Assembly: GCA_049522195.1 (NCBI GenBank)
Contig: JBEKOB010000054.1
Coordinates: 1 to 28,461 of the forward strand
DNA length: 28,461 nucleotides
Reading direction: 5' to 3'
DNA from: UBA9647 sp049522195
Lineage (GTDB): Bacteria; Bacteroidota; Ignavibacteria; UBA10030
This document shows, piece by piece, positions 7,976-15,396 of this stretch. A model generated the notes under the pieces. The model was given only the letters and a program-made list of their open reading frames with translations, searched no databases and had not been told where the DNA came from. The position numbers and the translations under genes are program-made. Numbering within the stretch: position 1 is the stretch's first letter; each line of letters begins with the position of its first letter.

Positions 7976-9196
7976 TCATTGTTCCGAGTCGTTGTCCAGT
8001 GTCATCAAAAACTCCGCCACCTCTCTCGTCCCGCTTCGCAGTTTCATCTTCTCGATGTTCTGTCGATAACGCTGGTATTCATCTTTGTCAGAAACAAGGT
8101 CTCGTACGATCTGCGGGAGTTTACCAATGTTTCGTTCAAAAATGCCAAGTTTATTGTCGCGGACGAATTCCATATTGCCCAATTCCTGTCCCCAGATATA
8201 ATCGTTGATGATGGGGATCTTCTTCATCATCAATATTTCCATGATTGTCGACGCGCCACATTTGGTGATGACGATATCTGCAGCATTGAGGAGTTCATAC
8301 ACAAAATCGACAAACGCAAACACCCTGAGTAACGGATAGCGTTGCTGCAATTCAAGAGCAACGGCATAGAGTTTTTTGTTCTTGCCGCAGACGATGGCGA
8401 TCTCTACATCCAGCGAAGCATGCAGGAGCCGCCGAAGAATGAGTTTCCCGTTCGGAATACCGTCCCCTCCGCCAATAATGAGCATACATTTCTTGTCAGG
8501 TCTGAACCCGAACCTTTGTTTGACTCGTGCTATTTCGGCAAATGGAAGAGGAACGGCAAATCTGTCGTCGATGACAAATGGAAAAACATGAAGTCGTGAT
8601 TCCGGAATATTTCGTCTCTCGATGCAGTATGTTTTCAATCGTTCACTAAAGACGATATAGCGCCGTTGCGGTCGTTCAAACCACAGTGGATGTGCAGTAA
8701 AGGGGTCGGTCACTACCGTGACGACCGGAATATTGTATTGTAGTTCCTTCAAAATGTCGAGCACAGGGGCGATGAGGAAAAAATGAAACATCACAATTTG
8801 CGCGGGCCGTTCTTCCTCGATACGTTTTTTGAGATACGGTTTGATAAAGAAATTTGCAATTGCAGCATCGATGTGTCCGATTGGCGGAAATCTGTTGATG
8901 GCATAGAGGAATTCGTAGTACCATTTTGCCCGCGCTTGCAACAGTCGATAGCCCTTTTCAAGGATAGCCCGCGGTATCGGGTTTGCATCTGTGAGGCCGT
9001 CTACGAGCACCGGTTCGATCCGGTTTCCAGGCAAGGAAGAAAGATACTGTGCAATCGAGCGAGCCGGAGCGAAATGTCCTTCGCCGGTTTTTAGATAAAG
9101 AAGGAAATATCGTTCTTTGAGATTTTTCAGAGGAGCATTGTGTGGTTGAGGGCAAGCCCAATGGAGCGAGATGCAAGGAGAGCTGCTAACGCTCAA
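7976..9196 (-). CDS. MGDG synthase-type GT28 glycosyltransferase
   Basis: A GT-B glycosyltransferase of about 406 residues. It would transfer a sugar from a nucleotide donor to a lipid such as diacylglycerol at the membrane face. The N-terminal domain has LKTGEGHFAPARSIAQYL (GEGH at 38-41) and VVTDPFTAHPLWF (about 161-173), both typical of the monogalactosyldiacylglycerol-synthase N-domain. The C-terminal domain has IIGGGDGIPNG (about 240-250), ITKCGASTIMEILMMKKIPII (about 310-330) and GQELGN (336-341), the GT28 donor-binding pattern. The longest frame starts with TTG and overlaps the upstream gene's end by 11 bp, with no clear Shine-Dalgarno. The conserved part begins only near residue 25, so the start is uncertain. 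Acceptor and sugar are not known. Confidence 0.82.
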   Translation of the reverse strand: MSVSSSPCISLHWACPQPHNAPLKNLKERYFLLYLKTGEGHFAPARSIAQYLSSLPGNRIEPVLVDGLTDANPIPRAILEKGYRLLQARAKWYYEFLYAINRFPPIGHIDAAIANFFIKPYLKKRIEEERPAQIVMFHFFLIAPVLDILKELQYNIPVVTVVTDPFTAHPLWFERPQRRYIVFSERLKTYCIERRNIPESRLHVFPFVIDDRFAVPLPFAEIARVKQRFGFRPDKKCMLIIGGGDGIPNGKLILRRLLHASLDVEIAIVCGKNKKLYAVALELQQRYPLLRVFAFVDFVYELLNAADIVITKCGASTIMEILMMKKIPIINDYIWGQELGNMEFVRDNKLGIFERNIGKLPQIVRDLVSDKDEYQRYRQNIEKMKLRSGTREVAEFLMTLDNDSEQ

Positions 9197-10523
9197 GGGG
9201 CGAATTGCTGCGCGTTAGTTGTCCTGTTTTGAGGACTTCTATAATTTTTACTGTGCCCAGTTTTCGTGCTTTCAAGAATCCAGACCACGCCATATCGGCG
9301 ATCCGCCCTTCGTTCAACATCTCGAACAGCCATTGATGCGTATAGTCGGGATCTTTCTGTGCTACCGCCGCGTGGATTTCGTACAGCCATTGCCGATTGA
9401 AGCGTTCCTGCGAACCGATTGGCGGTGTCATGATGATTGGAATCCCAAGCCCCACATAGAATGAAAGTTCGCTCGGTTTTGTCCACAACATATCGGTCTC
9501 CCGCATCGCTGCGTTGAATTGCTGGAAGTACTCATCAAGCGTCTCCGCGTACAGGATGCGAATGTTATCGGACCCTATTTCAGTTCTGATATCGCGATAA
9601 TAGGAGAACACTTCCGGACGTGTGCCCGAGATGAGATTCAATCGGACCGTGCCGTTGCGAATCTTTTCTTTCAAGCTCAGGGCGATCCGTCCGCCAATTT
9701 CTTTTTGTGCCCCCGCTCCGCCGACCGAGTAGGTGATGGTCAACGCGCGTTTGTTCCGGAAGGTGCAATTGTTTTTGCCGAGAAAATGCTCCACACTTTG
9801 GCGGTGATTCGCCCAAAATCGGTTGTTCGCATCGAGGTAGCATAATCGCTGACCTACATCTGCCTTTACTGTGGTGAGATTGTTCCCAAGCAGATCGAGT
9901 GGAAGAGGAAATCCAGTCAGAAATATTCTTTCTTCCGGTACGCCATACGATAGCAACCGCTGGGCCGCTTTTCCGCACGGAGCGAAATAGTTGATGCGGC
10001 TTTCCCACGGTTCTTTCGCTACCCATACCCTGTTAATATCTGCATCACAAATAATGCAGAAGACCGGCTCGTACCCGTGCATGTCCGCCGCGATTGCCGG
10101 TGCAAAGTATGACGTGATCAAGGGGAGTTGCTTTGTTGAAATCTTTTCCATCATACCATCGCACAATCCCTTGTTGATGGTGGTTTCCAACAAATTGACC
10201 TGGTACGTACTGCGCGAAAGATTTCGGATGGGATAGAACTCGGGAATGTGCGTCAACGCGTCGAACATCGCAAAGATTGGTTTGCCGATGAGGGGGATGC
10301 CGCGCGCACGGGAGATGGATTCATACGCGTTCAGCAGCCGTTTCCACAGTTTCTGTTCTTTCGCGTCGGATCCGTCATTCTTGCCGACGGTGATGAGCCC
10401 TTCTTCGGAGATGTCCCTCAGCGGAAAAACGGCGCGCTGGTGCCCATACCCCATATCGGCCGAAATAACCCAAGCAGAAACATGTTTCAATCGCTTGGGG
10501 CGTTGTTTTTTGGATTTCATCAT
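9186..10523 (-). CDS. GT-B glycosyltransferase-like protein, partner of the MGDG-type enzyme
   Basis: A 445-residue cytoplasmic protein. After a basic N-terminus it has VISADMGYGHQRAVFPLRD (GYGHQRA at 25-31), equivalent to the GxGH loop of MGDG/MurG-type enzymes. ITSYFAPAIAADMHG and CIICDADINRVWV follow. The second domain has TITYSVGGAGAQKE (about 262-275) and TKPSELSFYVGLGIPIIMTPPIGSQERFN, which mirrors the donor-binding segment of GT28 proteins. Overall it looks like a divergent homologue of the gene it overlaps at 9186-9196. The two probably form one operon and act on successive or alternative steps of glycolipid synthesis; that is inference. Two ATG codons stand together at 10523 and 10520, with a weak ribosome site. 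Confidence 0.68.
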   Translation of the reverse strand: MMKSKKQRPKRLKHVSAWVISADMGYGHQRAVFPLRDISEEGLITVGKNDGSDAKEQKLWKRLLNAYESISRARGIPLIGKPIFAMFDALTHIPEFYPIRNLSRSTYQVNLLETTINKGLCDGMMEKISTKQLPLITSYFAPAIAADMHGYEPVFCIICDADINRVWVAKEPWESRINYFAPCGKAAQRLLSYGVPEERIFLTGFPLPLDLLGNNLTTVKADVGQRLCYLDANNRFWANHRQSVEHFLGKNNCTFRNKRALTITYSVGGAGAQKEIGGRIALSLKEKIRNGTVRLNLISGTRPEVFSYYRDIRTEIGSDNIRILYAETLDEYFQQFNAAMRETDMLWTKPSELSFYVGLGIPIIMTPPIGSQERFNRQWLYEIHAAVAQKDPDYTHQWLFEMLNEGRIADMAWSGFLKARKLGTVKIIEVLKTGQLTRSNSPLER

Positions 10524-10647
10524 ATGGAAAGATACGCTTTATTTTGCTTGGAGGTGTCCGGAAACTTCGTCACGGTTGGGCTGGCCCGTGATGTTCATGA
10601 TCAGAATTCACGAACAAGAGGAACATAATTTCGCACAGATTTCATCC

Positions 10648-10702
10648 GAGCCCGGGGCTCATCCGCTTTAGGCGGAAGATGCTTTCCTTCTGGGCAAGGA
10701 AA
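10648..10702. other. Three consecutive short hairpins
   Basis: GAGCCC-G-GGGCTC (10648-10660), TCCGC-TTTAG-GCGGA (10662-10676) and TTTCCTT-CTGGGC-AAGGAAA (10683-10702) follow each other with spacers of one and six bases. On the minus strand they lie 125-180 nt before the glycosyltransferase gene, where they could form a structured leader. No known riboswitch was recognised. Confidence 0.4.
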
Positions 10703-10922
10703 TCCCTGACGACTCCGACCAGATCCTGGCTGCGTCACGTATCCCAACGAAAATCATTTCTTTGATTCGTCTATGGTAATATTTTGCATTCTCCCCAAAT
10801 CCCTTGTCTGTTGATCTCCTCGCCTTCGTGTTCTCCAGTATTTATTAGGCTTTTCTCACTTTCCCCGAAAAAACACTTCCGTCGAACTTTCGGGAACCAA
10901 AAAAGTACAAACTTGTTATATG

Positions 10923-10940
10923 TGTAACCATATGGTTACA
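10923..10940. promoter_or_regulatory. Perfect 18-bp palindrome, likely ArsR operator
   Basis: TGTAACCATATGGTTACA equals its own reverse complement. It ends six bases before the favoured start codon of the ArsR-family regulator (10947). Dimeric winged-helix repressors of this family bind such palindromes and commonly regulate themselves. No second copy was noticed elsewhere in the downstream gene set. Confidence 0.75.
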
Positions 10941-10946
10941 GGTCAA

Positions 10947-11291
10947 ATGAGAATGAGAAGAGACGTTTTCCAAGCCATCGCCGATCCCAACAGACGAGCC
11001 ATTCTGGATCTTTTGGCGAATCAAAAGCTCACACTCAATGGTGTGGCCGAAAATTTCAAAATCAGTCGCCCTGCAATTTCAAGGCACATCAAAATACTCA
11101 CCGAATGCGGCCTCGTGGAAATCCAGCAGCAAGGGCGTGAACGGTACTGCGAAGTTCGATTAGACAAACTGAACGAGGTCTCCAGCTGGGTGGAACAATA
11201 CCGAAAACTCTGGGAAGAGAAGCTCGATGCCCTGGAACATTATCTGAATGAATTACAGTTGAACGAAAAGGGACATGAAGGGAAGAAATAA
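10947..11291 (+). CDS. ArsR-family winged-helix transcriptional regulator
   Basis: A 114-residue DNA-binding repressor. RRDVFQAIADPNRRAILDLLA is the classic opening of ArsR regulators linked to AHSA1/SRPBCC genes. The recognition helix follows in GVAENFKISRPAISRHIKILTECGLVE, then a wing with QQQGRERYCEV and a C-terminal amphipathic helix (WVEQYRKLWEEKLDALEHYLNELQ). There is no cysteine cluster of the metal-sensing type, so a metal signal is unlikely. The frame is open from 10920, but that start would place the operator palindrome inside the coding region. The ATG at 10947 (CAGGT just upstream) or 10953 fits family length better. It is the first gene of a plus-strand cassette running to the terminator near 16427 and probably represses it. 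Confidence 0.88.
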   Translation: MRMRRDVFQAIADPNRRAILDLLANQKLTLNGVAENFKISRPAISRHIKILTECGLVEIQQQGRERYCEVRLDKLNEVSSWVEQYRKLWEEKLDALEHYLNELQLNEKGHEGKK

Positions 11292-11351
11292 ACCCATGAA
11301 TGGGATCATCTGGTGTCTCAACACATCTATCAAGCAGAAAGTGAAGGTTGC

Positions 11352-11768
11352 ATGATGTTCACATCGAAGATTATTTTGAAGTGGGTGACTTTGGGTCCGC
11401 GTTTGCAGAGCGTGCTTCGAATCGTCGCAGCAATCATGTTCATGCTGGCCGGCAGCACGAAGCTCTTCGCCTTTCCCGCTGGGATTCCTCCGAATGGCGG
11501 CACCATGACACTGATGTCGCAGCTGGGACTCGGTGCCACACTGGAAGTGTTTGGCGGCGCTCTGCTGCTTCTTGGATTGTTCACTCGGCCTGTCGCATTT
11601 CTCCTTTCTGGCGAAATGGCGGTCGCGTATTTCCAATTCCATTTTCCTCAGAACTTCTGGCCGGTTATGAACGGAGGAGTGCCCGCGGTGCTCTACTGTT
11701 TCCTCTGGCTCTACTTTTCGGCTGCCGGAGCGGGACCTTGGAGCCTCGACGCGAAACGTGGGAAGTAA
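11352..11768 (+). CDS. DoxX-family membrane protein
   Basis: A 138-residue protein with four membrane segments: SVLRIVAAIMFMLAGSTKLF, GATLEVFGGALLLLGLF, PVAFLLSGEMAVAYFQF and GGVPAVLYCFLWLYFSAAG. The R-.-.-.-.-.-F-.-.-G-.-.-K-.-F pattern in helix 1 and GP at the end of helix 4 are DoxX traits. Some family members act with quinones, thiosulfate or thiol redox enzymes; no specific role is visible here. The frame is open from a GTG at 11313, but the ATG at 11352 has GAAGG four bases upstream and begins near the hydrophobic part. It lies 60 bp after the ArsR gene and before the SRPBCC gene. Confidence 0.85.
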   Translation: MMFTSKIILKWVTLGPRLQSVLRIVAAIMFMLAGSTKLFAFPAGIPPNGGTMTLMSQLGLGATLEVFGGALLLLGLFTRPVAFLLSGEMAVAYFQFHFPQNFWPVMNGGVPAVLYCFLWLYFSAAGAGPWSLDAKRGK

Positions 11769-11844
11769 TTGCTCTGTCGGTAGAGAAAATCAGCCGACAC
11801 CAACTCGATACATGCGCGTTCAATAGATTGAAAGGATAAGCCGC

Positions 11845-12324
11845 ATGCCAGTGCAAAAAAACCAACTCGTCATCACCCGCATCTTCAATGCGCCCCGCAA
11901 TCTCGTCTGGAAAGCATGGACTGATCCGGTTCACTTCCGGCGCTGGTGGGGACCGAAGCGGTTTACCTGCCCTGCAGCCAACACTGACTTCCGTGTGGGA
12001 GGCCGGTACCTGTGGTGCATGCGGTCGCCCGAGGGAAAAGATTATTGGAGCACTGGTATCTTCCGCGAAATCGTCCCCATGGAACGGATCGTTTATACCG
12101 ATAGTTTTGCAGATGAGAAGGGGAACATTGTCCCGGCCTCATACTACGGGTTGCTTGGACACGGCATGTCGTTGGAATTTCAGGTGACGATTATTCTCGA
12201 GGATCTTGGTAGCACGACCAAGATGACACTGACGCACGCCGGGTTCCCGGAAGGCGAGGTGACAGTGCTGGCATCGGCAGGTTGGAACGAATCGTTCGAT
12301 AAACTCGCAGCGAGTCTGAAGTGA
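11845..12324 (+). CDS. AHSA1/SRPBCC-domain protein
   Basis: A 159-residue single-domain protein of the START/Bet v1-like superfamily, which encloses a hydrophobic ligand cavity. Diagnostic stretches are LVITRIFNAPRNLVWKAWTDP, FRRWWGPKRFTCPAANTDFRVGG, IFREIVPMERIVYTDSFAD, TKMTLTHAGFPEG and the closing GWNESFDKLAASL. Genes of this type commonly sit beside ArsR regulators with FQAIADP N-termini, as here. The ligand is unknown. AAAGGA lies about nine bases before the ATG. It is 76 bp downstream of the DoxX gene. Confidence 0.92.
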   Translation: MPVQKNQLVITRIFNAPRNLVWKAWTDPVHFRRWWGPKRFTCPAANTDFRVGGRYLWCMRSPEGKDYWSTGIFREIVPMERIVYTDSFADEKGNIVPASYYGLLGHGMSLEFQVTIILEDLGSTTKMTLTHAGFPEGEVTVLASAGWNESFDKLAASLK

Positions 12325-12377
12325 TTGAATGGATGTGATAGCTCAGCATTCAGATTCGGATCATAAGGACCCCCCAT

Positions 12378-12431
12378 ATGACTGAACAGAAACGATCTTC
12401 GACAAAAGGCGGGAAAGCGAACATTGAATAA
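12378..12431 (+). CDS. Possible 17-residue peptide or gene remnant
   Basis: A tiny frame (MTEQKRSSTKGGKANIE) with AAGGA upstream at 12365-12369, in the 160-bp gap between the SRPBCC and YciI genes. It could be the truncated start of a lost gene, a leader peptide, or chance. It is directly followed by a short hairpin (CCTGAA...TTCAGG). There is no conservation data to choose between these. Confidence 0.18.
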   Translation: MTEQKRSSTKGGKANIE

Positions 12432-12484
12432 GTCCTGAAACGTAAGTTCAGGGAATTTTGCAGCAAGTGGAAGGAGGATTGACC

Positions 12485-12853
12485 ATGCGATTCATGATGA
12501 TCTGGAAGCCAGCCAACATCAAAGATATGGAAGCAGGAATTCCCCCGAGCCAGGAGCATATGGCGAAGATGGGAGAGTTCATCGGGGAAATGGCCATGTC
12601 CGGTTTTCTCCTCATGACCGACGGACTCCAGCCGAGTTCGAAAGGAGCTCGGGTTCGACTTTCAGGCGGAACATTCACAGTGGCCGACGGGCCTTTTACC
12701 GGAACAAAGGAGCTGATCGGGGGCTTCGCGATCGTTCAGGTGAAATCGAAAGTCGAGGCGATCGACCTGACCAAGCGCTTCCTCAAAATTGCAGGTGACG
12801 GCGAGAGCGAGATTCGGCTGATGCCTGACATGCCGGCTTACGCGCGAAAATAG
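12485..12853 (+). CDS. YciI-like protein with DGPF motif
   Basis: A 122-residue protein starting MRFMMIWKPAN, with GEFIGEMAMSGFLLMTDGLQPS, SGGTFTVADGPFTGTKELIGGFAIVQV and closing IRLMPDMPAY. The DGPF-.-.-TKE motif defines the YciI/DGPF family. This is a small ferredoxin-like fold often found in the same operons as AHSA1 proteins or ECF sigma factors; the biochemical role is unclear. The frame is open from 12458, but GGAGG lies eight bases before the ATG at 12485 and the homologous region begins there. Confidence 0.9.
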   Translation: MRFMMIWKPANIKDMEAGIPPSQEHMAKMGEFIGEMAMSGFLLMTDGLQPSSKGARVRLSGGTFTVADGPFTGTKELIGGFAIVQVKSKVEAIDLTKRFLKIAGDGESEIRLMPDMPAYARK

Positions 12854-12884
12854 GCTCAACCAGGCTAAAGCCGGGTGGAACGAT

Positions 12885-13070
12885 ATGGTCTCGCATCGGG
12901 TTCGTATTGAAATACCGGCGGAGATTGACAAAGAATTGCTCACCCGGCTTAAACAAGCCAATCAGAAAGCATTACGATCATCATCGATGTCTTGTCCACG
13001 CCAACTCAAAAGCACCTACGCAAAGGTGCTGAGATCCAACGGTGAATTGTCACCCGCCGACGTTGTGTGA
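12885..13070 (+). CDS. Small hypothetical ORF, doubtful
   Basis: A 61-codon frame in the 246-bp gap between the YciI and first RibD-C genes. The first half (RIEIPAEIDKELLTRLKQANQKAL) looks protein-like, while the second half (RSSSMSCPRQLKSTYAKV) does not. A perfect hairpin, AGCACCT-ACGCAA-AGGTGCT (13011-13030), overlaps its end. It may be the remains of a decayed gene with a frameshift, or chance. No family is recognised. Confidence 0.2.
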   Translation: MVSHRVRIEIPAEIDKELLTRLKQANQKALRSSSMSCPRQLKSTYAKVLRSNGELSPADVV

Positions 13071-13099
13071 TATTCCTTCCAACCAAACGAGAGAAAGCA

Positions 13100-13663
13100 A
13101 TGGGAAAACTGATCGTGTTCAATAGTATCTCGCTGGACGGTTATTTTGTTGACCAGAGCGGGGATATGAGCTGGGCTCACAACAACAGTGCGGAGTTTGA
13201 TGCGTTCGTCGAAGGGAATGCGAAAGGAGGAGGGGTGCTCGTGTTTGGCAGGATAACTTATGATCTCATGGTAAGCTTCTGGCCGACGCCGATGGCGAGT
13301 CAGTATTATCCTGTTGTAGCTGAGAGGATGAACGCTCTGCCGAAGGTCGTGATCTCGAGGACGATGCAGAAACCCACGTGGAACAACACAAAGCTGATCA
13401 AGGGGGATATCGCGGCGGAGTTACGAAGGATGAAACAGGAGTCCGCATCGGACCTGGTGATCATGGGGAGCGGCAGCATCGTGTCGCAATTGGCTCCTGA
13501 GGGAGTCATCGACGAGTACCAGGTCGTGGTAATCCCCGTGGCTCTTGGCAAGGGGCGGACGATGTTCGAGGGTGCAAAGGAGAGGATAAGCCTGAAGCTC
13601 ATCAACTCTCGGACCTTCGACAACGGAAACGTTTTCCTTTGCTATAAACCGGTCAGAAAGTAG
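13100..13663 (+). CDS. RibD-C/dihydrofolate-reductase-like protein, copy 1
   Basis: A 187-residue protein with the fold of the RibD C-terminal reductase. It shows IVFNSISLDGYFVDQSGDMSW at the start, then VFGRITYDLMVSFWPTP, KVVISRTMQKPTWNNTKLIKGD, DLVIMGSGSIVSQLAPEGVIDEYQVVVIPVALGKGRTMF and a final NGNVFLCYKP. The GSGSI loop and the D-E-.-.-.-.-.-P-V-.-L-G-.-G segment match the NADPH-binding family pattern. These stand-alone proteins are probably NAD(P)H-dependent reductases of unknown substrate, not true folate enzymes. The ATG at 13100 is preferred over 13067 because the family sequence begins there. A paralogue is encoded 1.05 kb downstream. Confidence 0.88.
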   Translation: MGKLIVFNSISLDGYFVDQSGDMSWAHNNSAEFDAFVEGNAKGGGVLVFGRITYDLMVSFWPTPMASQYYPVVAERMNALPKVVISRTMQKPTWNNTKLIKGDIAAELRRMKQESASDLVIMGSGSIVSQLAPEGVIDEYQVVVIPVALGKGRTMFEGAKERISLKLINSRTFDNGNVFLCYKPVRK

Positions 13664-13789
13664 TCGCCGTGAAATGGTAACAGCAGGCGGGGGCAATGAC
13701 AGGAAAATATTCGAAAGTCGAAGTCGAATTCGCTCTCCTCAATTAAAAGCAGCCAATGGTGATTTCGGAATCCGACAGGAGAATGCATC

Positions 13790-14578
13790 ATGAACAGAGT
13801 CACTTCAAAGGACGGTACTTCAATCGCCTACGACAAACTTGGCAATGGGCCAGCTCTCATTCTCGTTGACGGCGCCCTTTGTAGCCGAGCCTTCGGGCCA
13901 ATGCCAAAATTAGCTTCTCTCTTGCAGAAGAACTTCACCGTGTTCCTGTACGATCGTCGCGGCCGAGGCGAAAGCACCGATACCAAGCTGTACGACGTTG
14001 AGCGGGAAGTCGATGACATTGACGCCTTACTCCAGCAAGCCGGTGGATCAGCATATGTATTCGGCATATCGTCAGGCGCGGGTCTCATTATTCACGCTGT
14101 GGTGCGCGGTCTTAACATTAAAAAGTTAGCCCTCTATGAGCCGCCGTTTGTGGCAGGGAAGAACGGTCAACACAAGAAGACAGATCATGAGTCTCGGCTC
14201 AAACAATTGATAGCGTCGGATCGTCGAGGTGATGCAGCAAAATACTTCATGACGAAAATGATGGGGGCTCCTGCTATTGTCGTGTTCGTCATGCAGTTGA
14301 TGCCAATGTGGTCCAAGCTCAAGGCCGTGGCGCATACACTGCCGTACGACGCCGCGGTCATGGGGGATTTTACCGTCCCGGAAGCCCGAATCGCATCGAT
14401 CAAGAAACCCACGCTTATAGCAGGAGGTGATAAGAGTCCCGCCGCGTTGCGGAACGCGGTTCAACAGGTAGCGGATGCACTCCCCGACGGGACACTTCGC
14501 TGGCTTAAGGATCAGACACACAACGTGAAGACCGAAATCCTCGCTCCGTTGCTCACAGAACTTTTCCAAGAGAGTTGA
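13790..14578 (+). CDS. Alpha/beta hydrolase
   Basis: A 262-residue cytoplasmic hydrolase. The oxyanion region is ALILVDGALCSRAFGP. FLYDRRGRGESTDT is the usual strand-4 block, and the nucleophile elbow GISSG places Ser94 as the catalytic serine. The acid is probably Asp214 (IAGGDKSPA) and the base His244 (DQTHNV), so the triad is complete. The substrate is not predictable. AGGAG lies eight bases before the ATG. It lies between two RibD-C paralogues inside the ArsR-headed gene set. The 126-bp gap upstream also contains a chance-looking 16-residue frame (13696-13746). Confidence 0.9.
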   Translation: MNRVTSKDGTSIAYDKLGNGPALILVDGALCSRAFGPMPKLASLLQKNFTVFLYDRRGRGESTDTKLYDVEREVDDIDALLQQAGGSAYVFGISSGAGLIIHAVVRGLNIKKLALYEPPFVAGKNGQHKKTDHESRLKQLIASDRRGDAAKYFMTKMMGAPAIVVFVMQLMPMWSKLKAVAHTLPYDAAVMGDFTVPEARIASIKKPTLIAGGDKSPAALRNAVQQVADALPDGTLRWLKDQTHNVKTEILAPLLTELFQES

Positions 14579-14711
14579 CTGGGGCTGGTAAGCGTCTTTT
14601 CAAAAGAGGTTGCCGACAAGAAAGATCAAAGACTTGTTGGTACAAAGACGTTCAGCACCGGAACTGTTGTCCTTACGAATGTCCCGGCGGGAAGAGGGAG
14701 AAAATGACGAC

Positions 14712-15281
14712 ATGAGAAAAGTGATTTTTCAAATGATGGTCACGTTGGATGGCTACTTCGAGGGGCCCAACAGAGATATCGGATGGCATAACGTCGATGC
14801 CGAGTTCAATGACTATGCCATTGATCTGCTCGACAATGTGGACACGCTTCTGTTCGGGCGGGTGACGTATCAGCTCATGGCTTCGTACTGGCCGACTCCA
14901 GCTGCGCTCACCAATGATCCAATTGTCGCTGAGAAAATGAACACCCTGTCCAAGATTGTCTTCTCCAAAACGCTGGACAGCGCCGATTGGAAGAATACGA
15001 GACTGGTGAGAGAGAATATTGCGGAAGAAGTCACGAAGCTCAAAAGAGGACCGGGCAAAGACATGGCAATATTCGGCAGCTCCGATCTGGCGCTGACGTT
15101 CATTCGACATGGCTTGACCGACGAATACCGGATCTTTGTGAATCCTGTCGTGCTGGGTGGCGGCAAGCCCCTTTTCAAAGGGTTAGATGACAAGATCCGC
15201 ATGAAACTTATCAGGACGAAGACATTTGGATCAGGCAATGTTCTCCTGTGTTATCAACCTGACACGAAGTCATCCAAATAG
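14712..15281 (+). CDS. RibD-C/dihydrofolate-reductase-like protein, copy 2
   Basis: A 189-residue paralogue of the protein at 13100-13663. Matching blocks are FQMMVTLDGYFEGPNRDIGWH, LLFGRVTYQLMASYWPTPAA, KIVFSKTLDSADWKNTRLVREN, DMAIFGSSDLALTFIRHGLTDEYRIFVNPVVLGGGKPLF and GSGNVLLCYQP. The two copies differ throughout, so the duplication is old or they came separately. Both may reduce related small molecules; the substrate is unknown. The frame is open from 14610, but GAGGGAG lies eleven bases before the ATG at 14712 and the family sequence begins there. Confidence 0.9.
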   Translation: MRKVIFQMMVTLDGYFEGPNRDIGWHNVDAEFNDYAIDLLDNVDTLLFGRVTYQLMASYWPTPAALTNDPIVAEKMNTLSKIVFSKTLDSADWKNTRLVRENIAEEVTKLKRGPGKDMAIFGSSDLALTFIRHGLTDEYRIFVNPVVLGGGKPLFKGLDDKIRMKLIRTKTFGSGNVLLCYQPDTKSSK

Positions 15282-15396
15282 TCAGCCGGCCGTTTCCGGC
15301 ATTTCACGGCGTCCAATGCCGTTTACCGCCTCGATGTTCATTCCATTGCATTATGTGATGTCTTACTTAACGCATTCCAACCCAAAGGAGGAACTT

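Larger units (their letters stand above)
10524..10946. other. Divergent intergenic region between glycosyltransferases and ArsR
   Basis: This 423-bp stretch has no convincing gene. It holds a run of three hairpins (10648-10702) and an inverted repeat CCCGAAA...TTTCGGG (10864-10870 and 10888-10894). An AT-rich stretch, TTGTTATAT, lies near 10913-10921, followed by the ArsR operator palindrome (10923-10940). It must carry the promoters for both directions. Confidence 0.6.

Noticed and set aside
13696..13746. 16-residue frame before the alpha/beta hydrolase
   Set aside because: No proper ribosome site and no family; too short to separate from chance.
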